From NCBI GenBank assembly GCA_024362935.1, contig JANCRA010000001.1, positions 53,541,501 to 53,605,500 of the forward strand: a stretch of 64,000 nucleotides of DNA, written 5' to 3'. Below the pieces are notes generated by a model. That model did not search any database. It worked only from the letters and a program-made list of their open reading frames with translations, and was not told where the DNA came from. The DNA is from Setophaga petechia. Its lineage: Eukaryota > Chordata > Aves > Passeriformes > Parulidae. This document shows positions 23,501-35,290 of this stretch, one piece after another. How positions within the stretch are numbered: position 1 is the first letter of the stretch; every line of letters starts with the position of its first letter. Both the position numbers and the translations under genes were made by a program.

Positions 23501-24061
23501 CTGATTTACCTGTCTAGGGCTAGGGTTATGGTTAAGCCTAGGGTTAGGGTTTTTTAAATGAGAAAGGCTTGAGCTCCAGACACAATTCAGCTGGCAAAGG
23601 CATCCCAAGGGGATCGAAAAAGTGCCACAACATGGCTGCCTCCGCACATTTTTCCTTGGGACCGTCCCTAACCCTAGGCTGATTGACCAGTTTAGGGGTT
23701 AGGGTTACGCCTAGGGTAAGGGTTGTTTAATCCAGAAAGCCCTGAGCTCCAGGCACACTGCAACTGCAAAAGGTATCCCAAGGGGAGCGCAAAAGCGCCA
23801 CATCATGGCTGCCTCCACAGCTTTTTCTTTGCTGCCATCCCTAACCCTAGGCTGATTTACCTGTCTAGGGCTAGGGTTAGGGTTACGCCTAGGGTTAGGG
23901 TTTTTTAAATGAGAAAGGCTTGAGCTCCAGACACAATTCAGCTCGCAAAGGCATCCCAAGGGGATCGAAAAAGTGCCACAACATGGCTGCCTCCGCACAT
24001 TTTTCCTTGGGACCGTCCCTAACCCTAGGCTGATTGACCTGTTTTGGGGTTAGGGTTACGC
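20552..24061 (+). repeat. Long higher-order repeat, 10 units (3510 bp)
   Basis: The copy begins with the GAAAACGTGTAACAAC unit and keeps the order of the two previous copies through 22307 (TTTGATGCC; private AAAATTCCCTGAGC near 22330). At 22658 a unit combines the CTGCAGCTGC B half with an A half bearing AAGGGGGTCG, which belongs to the CTAGTCTG unit in longer copies. The units lying between those two types in longer copies are missing. This is a readable deletion junction. The copy ends with the AGCTCGCAAAGG unit at 23711. Confidence 0.8.
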
Positions 24062-27000
24062 CTAGGGTAAGGGTTGTTTAATCCAAAAAGCCCTGAGCTC
24101 CAGGCACACTGCAACTGCAAAAGGTATCCCAAGGGGAGCGCAAAAGCGCCACGACATCGCTGCCTCCACAGCTTTTTCTTTGGTGCCATCCCTAACCCTA
24201 GGCTGATTTACCTGTCTAGGGCTAGGGTTAGGGTTAAGCCTAGGGTTAGGGTTTTTTAAATGAGAAAGGCTTGAGCTCCAGACACAATTCAGCTGGCAAA
24301 GGCATCCCAAGGGGATCGAAAACGTGTAACAACATGGCTGCCTCCGCACATTTTTCCTTGGGACCGTCCCTAACCCTAGGCTGATTGACCTGTTTTGGGG
24401 TTAGGGTTACGCCTAGGGTAAGGGTTTTTTAATCCAAAAAGCCCTGAGCTCCAGGCACACTGCAACTGCAAAAGGTATCCCAAGGGGAGCGCAAAAGCAA
24501 CACAACATGGCTGCCTCCACAGCTTTTTCTTTGGTGCCATCCCTAACCCTAGGCTGATTTACCTGTCTAGGGCTAGGGTTAGGGTTAAGCCTAGGGTTAG
24601 GGTTTTTTAAATGAGAAAGACTTGAGCTCCAGACACAATTCAGCTGGCAAAGGCATCCCAAGGGGATCGAAAAAGTGCCACAACATGGCTGCCTCCCCAC
24701 ATTTTTCCTTGGGACCGTCCCTAACCCTAGGCTGATTGACCAGTTTAGTAGTTAGGGTTACGCCTACGGTAAGGGTTTTTTAATCCAGAAAGCCCTGAGC
24801 TCCAGGCACACTGCAACTGCAAAAGGTATCCCAAGGGGAGCGCAAAAGCGCCGCGACATGGCTGCCTCCACAGCTTTTTCTTTGGTGCCATCCCTAACCC
24901 TAGGCTGATTTACCTGTCTAGGGCTAGGGTTAGGGTTACGCCTAGGGTTAGGGTTTTTTAAATGAGAAAGGCTTGAGCTCCAGACACAATTCAGCAGGCA
25001 AAGGCATCCCAAGGGGATCGAAAAAGTGCCACAACATGGCTGCCTCCCCACATTTTTCCTTGGGACCGTCCCTAACCCTAGGCTGATTGACCAGTTTAGT
25101 AGTTAGGGTTACGCCTAGGGTAAGGGTTTTTTAATCCAGAAAGCCCTGAACTCCAGGCACACTGCAAATGCAAAAGGTATCCCAAGGGGGACGCAAAAGC
25201 GCCACAACATGGCTGCCTCCACAGCTTTTTCTTTGGTGCCATCCCTAACCCTAGGCTGATTTACCTGTCTAGGGCTAGGGTTAGGGTTACGCCTAGGGTT
25301 AGGGTTTTTTAAATGAGAAAGGCTTGAGCTCCAGACACAATTCAGCTGGCAAAGGCATCCCAAGGGGATCGAAAACGTGCAACAACATGGCTGCCTCCTC
25401 ACATTTTTCCTTGGGACCGTCCCTAACCCTAGGCTGATTGACCTGTTTTGGGGTTAGGGTTACGCCTAGGGTAAGGGTTTTTTAATCCAAAAAGCCCTGA
25501 GCTCCAGGCACACTGCAACTGCAAAAGGTATCCCAAGGGGAGCGCAAAAGCAACACAACATGGCTGCCTCCACAGCTTTTTCTTTGGTGCCATCCCTAAC
25601 CCTAGGCTGATTTACCTGTCTAGGGCTAGGGTTAGGGTTAAGCCTAGGGTTAGGGTTTTTTAAATGAGAAAGACTTGAGCTCCAGACACAATTCAGCTGG
25701 CAAAGGCATCCCAAGGGGATCGAAAAAGTGCCACAACATGGCTGCCTCCGCCCATTTTTCCTTGGGACCGTCCCTAACCCTAGGCTGATTGACCAGTTTA
25801 GGGGTTAGGGTTACGCCTAGGGTAAGGGTTTTTTAATCCAGAAAGCCCTGAGCTCCAGGCACACTGCAGCTGCAAAAGGTATCCCAAGGGGAGCGGAAAA
25901 GCGCCGCGACATCGCTGCCTCCACAGCTTTTTCTTTGGTGCCATCCCTAACCCTAGGCTGATTTACCTGTCTAGGGCTAGGGTTAGGGTTACGCCTAGGG
26001 TTAGGGTTTTTTAAATGAGAAAGGCTTGAGCTCAAGACACAATTCAGCAGGCAAAGGCATCCCAAGGGGATCGAAAAAGTGCCACAACATGGCTTCCTCC
26101 GCACATTTTTCCTTGGGACCGTCCCTAACCCTAGGCTGATTGACCTGTTTTGGGGTTAGGGTTACGCCTAGGGTAAGGGTTGTTTAATCCAAAAAGCCCT
26201 GAGCTCCAGGCACACTGCAACTGCAAAAGGTATCCCAAGGGGAGCGCAAAAGCGCCGCAACATGTCTGCCTCCACAGCTTTTTCTTTGGTGCCATCCCTA
26301 ACCCTAGGCTGATTTACCTGTCTAGGGCTAGGGTTAGGGTTACGCCTAGGGTTAGGGTTTTTTAAATGAGAAAGGCTTGAGCTCCAGACACAATTCAGCT
26401 GGCAAAGGCATCCCAAGGGGATCGAAAAAGTGCCACAACATGGCTGCCTCCGCACATTTTTCCTTGGGACCGTCCCTAACCCTAGGCTGATTGACCAGTT
26501 TAGGGGTTAGGGTTACGCCTAGGGTAAGGGTTGTTTAATCCAGAAAGCCCTGAGCTCCAGGCACACTGCAACTGCAAAAGGTATCCCAAGAGGAGCGCAA
26601 AAGCGCCACATCATGGCTGCCTCCACAGCTTTTTCTTTGGTGCCATCCCTAACCCTAGGCTGATTTACCTGTCTAGGGCTAGGGTTAGGGTTACGCCTAG
26701 GGTTAGGGTTTTTTAAATGAGAAAGGCTTGAGCTCCAGACACAATTCAGCTGGCAAAGGCATCCCAAGGGGATCGAAAAAGTGCCACAACATGGCTGCCT
26801 CCGCACATTTTTCCTTGGGACCGTCCCTAACCCTAGGCTGATTGACCAGTTTAGGGGTTAGGGTTACGCCTAGGGTAAGGGTTTTTTAATCCAAAAAGCC
26901 CTGAGCTCCAGGCACACTGCAACTGCAAACGGTATCCCATGGGGAGCGCAAAAGCGCCGCGAGATGGCTGCCTCCACAGCTTTTTCTTTGGTGCCATCCC

Positions 27001-28273
27001 TAACCCTAGGCTGATTTACCTGTCTAGGGCTAGGGTTAGGGTTACGCCTAGGGTTAGGGTTTTTTAAATGAGAAAGGCTTGAGCTCCAGGAACAATTGAG
27101 CTGGCAAAGGCAACCCAAGGGGATCGAAAAAGTGCCACAACATGGCTGCCTCCGCACATTTTTCCTTGGGACCGTCCCTAACCCTAGGCTGATTGACCAG
27201 TTTAGGGGTTAGGGTTACGCCTACGGTAAGGGTTTTTAAATCCAGAAAGCCCTGAGCTCCAGGCACGCTGCAACTGCAAAAGGTATCCCAAGGGGAGCGC
27301 AAAAGCGCCGCGACATGGCTGCCTCCACAGCTTTTTCTTTGGTGCCATCCCTAACCCTAGGCTGATTTACCTGTCTAGGGCTAGGGTTAGGGTTACGCCT
27401 AGGTCTAGGGTTTTTTAAATGAGAAAGGCTTGAGCTCCAGACACAATTCAGCAGGCAAAGGCATCCCAAGGGGATCGAAAAAGTGCAACAACATGGCTGC
27501 CTCCCCACATTTTTCCTTGGGACCGTCCCTAACCCTAGGCTGATTGACCAGTTTAGGGGTTAGGGTTACGCCTAGGGTAAGGGTTTTTTAATCCAGAAAG
27601 CCCTGAGCTCCAGGCACACTGCAACTGCAAAAGGTATCCCAAGGGGAGCGCAAAAGCAACACAACATGGCTGCCTCCACAGCTTTTTCTTTGGTGCCATC
27701 CCTAACCCTAGGCTGATTTACCTGTCTAGGGCTAGGGTTATGGTTAAGCCTAGGGTTAGGGTTTTTTAAATGAGAAAGGCTTGAGCTCCAGACACAATTC
27801 AGCTGGCAAAGGCATCCCAAGGGGATCGAAAAAGTGCCACAACATGGCTGCCTCCGCACATTTTTCCTTGGGACCGTCCCTAACCCTAGGCTGATTGACC
27901 AGTTTAGGGGTTAGGGTTACGCCTAGGGTAAGGGTTGTTTAATCCAGAAAGCCCTGAGCTCCAGGCACACTGCAACTGCAAAAGGTATCCCAAGGGGAGC
28001 GCAAAAGCGCCACATCATGGCTGCCTCCACAGCTTTTTCTTTGCTGCCATCCCTAACCCTAGGCTGATTTACCTGTCTAGGGCTAGGGTTAGGGTTACGC
28101 CTAGGGTTAGGGTTTTTTAAATGAGAAAGGCTTGAGCTCCAGACACAATTCAGCTCGCAAAGGCATCCCAAGGGGATCGAAAAAGTGCCACAACATGGCT
28201 GCCTCCGCACATTTTTCCTTGGGACCGTCCCTAACCCTAGGCTGATTGACCTGTTTTGGGGTTAGGGTTACGC
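24062..28273 (+). repeat. Long higher-order repeat, 12 units (4212 bp)
   Basis: The ends match the other long copies (GAAAACGTGTAACAAC at the start, AGCTCGCAAAGG in the last unit at 27923). The middle is replaced by units related to 2651-5458: GAGCTCAAGAC with GGCTTCCTCC (25817) and ACATGTCTGCC (26168). The unit at 26870 has GCAAACGGTATCCCATGG and GGCAACCCAAGG, a type that becomes common after 35 kb. This copy links the left and right variant pools of the array. Confidence 0.75.
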
Positions 28274-31200
28274 CTAGGGTAAGGGTTGTTTAATCCAAAA
28301 AGCCCTGAGCTCCAGGCACACTGCAACTGCAAAAGGTATCCCAAGGGGAGCGCAAAAGCGCCACGACATCGCTGCCTCCACAGCTTTTTCTTTGGTGCCA
28401 TCCCTAACCCTAGGCTGATTTACCTGTCTAGGGCTAGGGTTAGGGTTAAGCCTAGGGTTAGGGTTTTTTAAATGAGAAAGGCTTGAGCTCCAGACACAAT
28501 TCAGCTGGCAAAGGCATCCCAAGGGGATCGAAAACGTGTAACAACATGGCTGCCTCCGCACATTTTTCCTTGGGACCGTCCCTAACCCTAGGCTGATTGA
28601 CCTGTTTTGGGGTTAGGGTTACGCCTAGGGTAAGGGTTTTTTAATCCAAAAAGCCCTGAGCTCCAGGCACACTGCAACTGCAAAAGGTATCCCAAGGGGA
28701 GCGCAAAAGCAACACAACATGGCTGCCTCCACAGCTTTTTCTTTGGTGCCATCCCTAACCCTAGGCTGATTTACCTGTCTAGGGCTAGGGTTAGGGTTAA
28801 GCCTAGGGTTAGGGTTTTTTAAATGAGAAAGACTTGAGCTCCAGACACAATTCAGCTGGCAAAGGCATCCCAAGGGGATCGAAAAAGTGCCACAACATGG
28901 CTGCCTCCCCACATTTTTCCTTGGGACCGTCCCTAACCCTAGGCTGATTGACCAGTTTAGTAGTTAGGGTTACGCCTACGGTAAGGGTTTTTTAATCCAG
29001 AAAGCCCTGAGCTCCAGGCACACTGCAACTGCAAAAGGTATCCCAAGGGGAGCGCAAAAGCGCCGCGACATGGCTGCCTCCACAGCTTTTTCTTTGGTGC
29101 CATCCCTAACCCTAGGCTGATTTACCTGTCTAGGGCTAGGGTTAGGGTTACGCCTAGGGTTAGGGTTTTTTAAATGAGAAAGGCTTGAGCTCCAGACACA
29201 ATTCAGCAGGCAAAGGCATCCCAAGGGGATCGAAAAAGTGCCACAACATGGCTGCCTCCGCCCATTTTTCCTTGGGACCGTCCCTAACCCTAGGCTGATT
29301 GACCTGTTTTGGGGTTAGGGTTACGTCCAGGGTAAGGGTTGTTTAATCCAAAAAGCCCTGAGCTCCAGGCACACTGCAACTGCAAAAGGTATCCCAAGGG
29401 GAGCGCAAAAGCGCCACGACATCGCTGCCTCCACAGCTTTTTCTTTGGTGCCATCCCTAACCCTAGGCTGATTTACCTGTCTAGGGCTAGGGTTAGGGTT
29501 ACGCCTAGGGTTAGGGTTTTTTAAATGAGAAAGGCTTGAGCTCCAGACACAATTCAGCTGGCAAAGGCATCCCAAGGGGATCGAAAACGTGCCACAACAT
29601 GGCTGCCTCCGCCCATTTTTCCTTGGGACCGTCCCTAACCCTAGGCTGATTGACCTGTTTTGGGGTTAGGGTTACGCCTAGGGTAAGGGTTGTTTAATCC
29701 AAAAAGCCCTGAGCTCCAGGCACACTGCAACTGCAAAAGGTATCCCAAGGGGAGCGCAAAAGCAACACAACATGGCTGCCTCCACAGCTTTTTCTTTGGT
29801 GCCATCCCTAACCCTAGGCTGATTTACCTGTCTAGGGCTAGGGTTAAGGTTACGCCTAGGGTTAGGGTTTTTTAAATGAGAAAGGCTTGAGCTCCAGACA
29901 CAATTCAGCTGGCAAAGGCATCCCAAGGGGATCGAAAAAGTGCCACAACATGGCTGCCTCCCCACATTTTTCCTTGGGACCGTCCCTAACCCTAGGCTGA
30001 TTGACCAGTTTAGTAGTTAGGGTTACGCCTAGGGTAAGGGTTTTTTAATCCAGAAAGCCCTGAACTCCAGGCACACTGCAACTGCAAAAGGTATCCCAAG
30101 GGGAGCGCAAAAGCGCCGCGACATGGCTGCCTCCACAGCTTTCTCTTTGGTGCCATCCCTAACCCTAGGCTGATTTACCTGTCTAGGGCTAGAGTTAGGG
30201 TTACGCCTAGGGTTAGGGTTTTTTAAATGAGAAAGGCTTGAGCTCCAGACACAATTCAGCTGGCAAAGGCATCCCAAGGGGATCGAAAAAGTGCCACAAC
30301 ATGGCTGCCTCCCCACATTTTTCCTTGGGACCATCCCTAACCCTAGGCTGATTGACCAGTTTAGTAGTTAGGGTTACGCCTAGGGTAAGGGTTTTTTAAT
30401 CCAGAAAGCCCTGAGCTCCAGGCACACTGCAACTGCAAAAGGTATCCCAAGGGGAGCGCAAAAGCGCCGCGACATGGCTGCCTCCACAGCTTTTTCTTTG
30501 GTGCCATCCCTAACCCTAGGCTGATTTACCTGTCTAGGGCTAGGGTTAGGGCTACGCCTAGGGTTAGGGTTTTTTAAATGAGAAAGGCTTGAGCTCCAGA
30601 CACAATTCAGCAGGCAAAGGCATCCCAAGGGGATCGAAAAAGTGCCACAACATGGCTGCCTCCGCCCACTTTTCCTTGGGACCGAACCTAACCCTAGGCT
30701 GATTGACCTGTTTTGGGGTTAGGGTTACGTCTAGGGTAAGGGTTGTTTAATCCAAAAAGCCCTGAGCTCCAGGCACACTGCAACGGCAAAAGGTATCCCA
30801 AGGGGAGCGCAAAAGCGCCACGACATCGCTGCCTCCACAGCTTTTTCTTTGGTGCCATCCCTAACCCTAGGCTGATTTACCTGTCTAGGGCTAGGGTTAG
30901 GGTTACGCCTAGGGTTAGGGTTTTTTAAATGAGAAAGGCTTGAGCTCCAGAAACAATTCAGCTGGCAAAGGCATCCCAAGGGGATCGAAAAAGTGCCACA
31001 ACATGGCTGCCTCCGCACATTTTTCCTTGGGACCGTCCCTAACCCTAGGCTGATTGACCAGTTTAGGGGTTAGGGTTACGCCGGGGGTAAGGGTTTTTAA
31101 ATCCAGAAAGCCCTGAGCTCCAGGCACGCTGCAAATGCAAAAGGTATCCCAAGGGGGACGCAAAAGCGCCACAACATGGCTGCCTCCACAGCTTTTTCTT

Positions 31201-33185
31201 TGGTGCCATCCCTAACCCTAGGCTGATTTACCTGTCTAGGGCTAGGGTTAGGGTTACGCCTAGGGTTAGGGTTTTTTAAATGAGAAAGGCTTGAGCTCCA
31301 GACACAATTCAGCTGGCAAAGGCATCCCAAGGGGATCGAAAACGTGCAACAACATGGCTGCCTCCTCACATTTTTCCTTGGGACCGTCCCTAACCCTAGG
31401 CTGATTGACCTGTTTTGGGGTTAGGGTTACGCCTAGGGTAAGGGTTTTTTAATCCAAAAAGCCCTGAGCTCCAGGCACACTGCAACTGCAAAAGGTATCC
31501 CAAGGGGAGCGCAAAAGCAACACAACATGGCTGCCTCCACAGCTTTTTCTTTGGTGCCATCCCTAACCCTAGGCTGATTTACCTGTCTAGGGCTAGGGTT
31601 AGGGTTAAGCCTAGGGTTAGGGTTTTTTAAATGAGAAAGACTTGAGCTCCAGACACAATTCAGCTGGCAAAGGCATCCCAAGGGGATCGAAAAAGTGCCA
31701 CAACATGGCTGCCTCCGCCCATTTTTCCTTGGGACCGTCCCTAACCCTAGGCTGATTGACCAGTTTAGGGGTTAGGGTTACGCCTAGGGTAAGGGTTTTT
31801 TAATCCAGAAAGCCCTGAGCTCCAGGCACACTGCAGCTGCAAAAGGTATCCCAAGGGGAGCGGAAAAGCGCCGCGACATCGCTGCCTCCACAGCTTTTTC
31901 TTTGGTGCCATCCCTAACCCTAGGCTGATTTACCTGTCTAGGGCTAGGGTTAGGGTTACGCCTAGGGTTAGGGTTTTTTAAATGAGAAAGGCTTGAGCTC
32001 AAGACACAATTCAGCAGGCAAAGGCATCCCAAGAAGATCGAAAAAGTGCCACAACATGGCTTCCTCCGCACATTTTTCCTTGGGACCGTCCCTAACCCTA
32101 GGCTGATTGACCTGTTTTGGGGTTAGGGTTACGCCTAGGGTAAGGGTTGTTTAATCCAAAAAGCCCTGAGCTCCAGGCACACTGCAACTGCAAAAGGTAT
32201 CCCAAGGGGAGCGCAAAAGCGCCGCAACATGTCTGCCTCCACAGCTTTTTCTTTGGTGCCATCCCTAACCCTAGGCTGATTTACCTGTCTAGGGCTAGGG
32301 TTAGGGTTACGCCTAGGGTTAGGGTTTTTTAAATGAGAAAGGCTTGAGCTCCAGACACAATTCAGCTGGCAAAGGCATCCCAAGGGGATCGAAAAAGTGC
32401 CACAACATGGCTGCCTCCGCACATTTTTCCTTGGGACCGTCCCTAACCCTAGGCTGATTGACCTGTTTTGGGGTTAGGGTTACGCCTAGGGTAAGGGTTG
32501 TTTAATCCAAAAAGCCCTGAGCTCCAGGCACACTGCAACTGCAAAAGGTATCCCAAGGGGAGCGCAAAAGCGCCGCGACATGGCTGTCTCCACAGCTTTT
32601 TCTTTGGTGCCATCCCTAACCCTAGGCTGATTTACCTGTCTAGGGCTAGAGTTAGGGTTACGCCTAGGGTTAGGGTTTTTTAAATGAGAAAGGCTTGAGC
32701 TCCAGGAACAATTGAGCTGGGAAAGGCATCCCAAGGGGATCGAAAAAGTGCAACAACATGGCTGCCTCCCCACATTTTTCCTTGGGACCGTCCCTAACCC
32801 TAGGCTGATTGACCAGTTTAGGGGTTAGGGTTACGCCTAGGGTAAGGGAATTAAATCCAGAAAGCCCTGAGCTCCAGGCACGCTGCAACTGCAAAAGGTA
32901 TCCCAAGGGGAGCGCAAAAGCAACACAACATGGCTGCCTCCACAGCTTTTTCTTTGGTGCCATCCCTAACCCTAGGCTGATTTACCTGTCTAGGGCTAGG
33001 GTTATGGTTAAGCCTAGGGTTAGGGTTTTTTAAATGAGAAAGGCTTGAGCTCCAGACACAATTCAGCTGGCAAAGGTATCCCAAGGGGATCGAAAAAGTG
33101 CACAACATGGCTGCCTCCGCACATTTTTCCTTGGGACCGTCCCTAACCCTAGGCTGATTGACCAGTTTAGGGGTTAGGGTTACGC
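28274..33185 (+). repeat. Mosaic block of 14 units, including segment copied at 44.4 kb
   Basis: It opens with another GAAAACGTGTAACAAC unit. The eight units 30029-32836 recur in the same order at 44413-47220. Diagnostic marks are ACAGCTTTCTCTTTGG (30137), GACCATCCC (30330), GGGACCGAACC (30678), GAAACAATTC (30951), ACGCCGGGGG (31079), GAGCTCAAGAC (31997), and ACATGTCTGCC (32228). The final unit (32837-33185) is 349 bp because of two losses, the private AAGGGAATTAAATCC in place of a T-run near 32846 and GTGCACAACATGG near 33099. Confidence 0.8.
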
Positions 33186-35290
33186 CTAGGGTAAGGGTTG
33201 TTTAATCCAGAAAGCCCTGAGCTCCAGGCACACTGCAACTGCAAAAGGTATCCCAAGGGGAGCGCAAAAGCAACACAACATGGCTGCCTCCACAGCTTTT
33301 TCTTTGGTGCCATCCCTAACCCTAGGCTGATTTACCTGTCTAGGGCTAGGGTTAGGGTTACGCCTAGGGTTAGGGTTTTTTAAATGAGAAAGGCTTGAGC
33401 TCCAGACACAATTCAGCTGGCAAAGGCATCCCAAGGGGATCGAAAAAGTGCCACAACATGGCTGCCTCCGCACATTTTTCCTTGGGACCGTCCCTAACCC
33501 TAGGCTGATTGACCAGTTTAGTAGTTAGGGTTACGCCTAGGGTAAGGGTTTTTTAATCCAGAAAGCCCTGAGCTCCAGGCACACTGCAACTGCAAACGGT
33601 ATCCCATGGGGAGCGCAAAAGCGACGCGACATGGCTGCCTCCACAGCTTTTTCTTTGGTGCCATCCCTAACCCTAGGCTGATTTACCTGTCTAGGGCTAG
33701 AGTTAGGGTTACGCCTAGGGTTAGGGTTTTTTAAATGAGAAAGGCTTGAGCTCCAGACACAATTCAGCTGGCAAAGGCATCCCAAGGGGATCGAAAACGT
33801 GTAACAACATGGCTGCCTCCGCACATTTTTCCTTGGGACCGTCCCTAACCCTAGGCTGATTGACCAGTTTAGGGGTTAGGGTTACGCCTAGGGTAAGGGT
33901 TTTTAAATCCAGAAAGCCCTGAGCTCCAGGCACGCTGCAACTGCAAAAGGTATCCCAAGGGGAGCGCAAAAGCGCCGCGACATGGCTGCCTCCACAGCTT
34001 TTTCTTTGGTGCCATCCCTAAGCCTAGGCTGATTTACCTGTCTAGGGCTAGGGTTAGGGTTACGCCTAGGTTTAGGGTTTTTTAAATGAGAAAGGCTTGA
34101 GCTCCAGACACAATTCAGCTGGCAAAGGCATCCCAAGGGGATCGAAAAAGTGCAACAACATGGCTGCCTCCCCACATTTTTCCTTGGGACCGTCCCTAAC
34201 CCTAGGCTGATTGACCAGTTTAGGGGTTAGGGTTACGCCTAGGGTAAGGGTTTTTTAATCCAGAAAGCCCTGAGCTCCAGGCACACTGCAACTGCAAAAG
34301 GTATCCCAAGGGGAGCGCAAAAGCAACACAACATGGCTGCCTCCACAGCTTTTTCTTTGGTGCCATCCCTAACCCTAGGCTGATTTACCTGTCTAGGGCT
34401 AGGGTTAGGGTTAAGCCTAGGGTTAGTGTTTTTTAAATGAGAAAGGCTTGAGCTCCAGACACAATTCAGCTGGCAAAGGCACCCCAAGGGGATCGAAAAA
34501 GTGCCACAACATGGCTGCCTCCGCACATTTTTCCTTGGGACCGTCCCTAACCCTAGGCTGATTGACCAGTTTAGGGGTTAGGGTTACGCCTAGGGTAAGG
34601 GTTTTTTAATCCAAAAAGCCCTGAGCTCCAGGCACACTGCAACTGCAAAAGGTATCCCAAGGGGAGCGCAAAAGCGCCACATCATGGCTGCCTCCACAGC
34701 TTTTTCTTTGCTGCCATCCCTAACCCTAGGCTGATTTACCTGTCTAGGGCTAGGGTTAGGGTTACGCCTAGGGTTAGGGTTTTTTAAATGAGAAAGGCTT
34801 GAGCTCCAGACACAATTCAGCTCGCAAAGGCATCCCAAGGGGATCGAAAACGTGCAACAACATGGCTGCCTCCCCACATTTTTCCTTGGGACCGTCCCTA
34901 ACCCTAGGCTGATTGACCAGTTTAGTAGTTAGGGTTACGCCTACGGTAAGGGTTGTTTAATCCAAAAAGCCCTGAGCTCCAGGCACACTGCAACTGCAAA
35001 AGGTATCCCAAGGGGAGCGCAAAATCGCCACGACATCGCTGCCTCCACAGCTTTTTCTTTGGTGCCATCCCTAACCCTAGTCTGTTTTACCTGTCTAGGG
35101 CTAGAGTTAGGGTTACGCCTAGGGTTAGGGTTTTTTAAATGAGAAAGGCTTGAGCTCCAGACACAATTCAGCTGGCAAAGGTATCCCAAGGGGATCGAAA
35201 AAGTGCACAACATGGCTGCCTCCGCACATTTTTCCTTGGGACCGTCCCTAACCCTAGGCTGATTGACCAGTTTAGGGGTTAGGGTTACGC
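33186..35290 (+). repeat. 6-unit higher-order repeat, copy 1 (2105 bp)
   Basis: Six units run in the order GCAACACAAC, GCAAACGGTATCCCATGG, TTTTTAAATCC with CCCTAAGCCTAGG, GCAACACAAC, CACATCATGG with AGCTCGCAAAGG, and AATCGCCACGAC with CTAGTCTGTTTTACC. The last unit is 350 bp because it has GTGCACAAC instead of GTGCCACAAC. The order repeats directly at 35291 and 37395. Private marks are GCGACGCGAC (33620) and GGGTTAGTGTTTTTT (34420). Confidence 0.88.
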
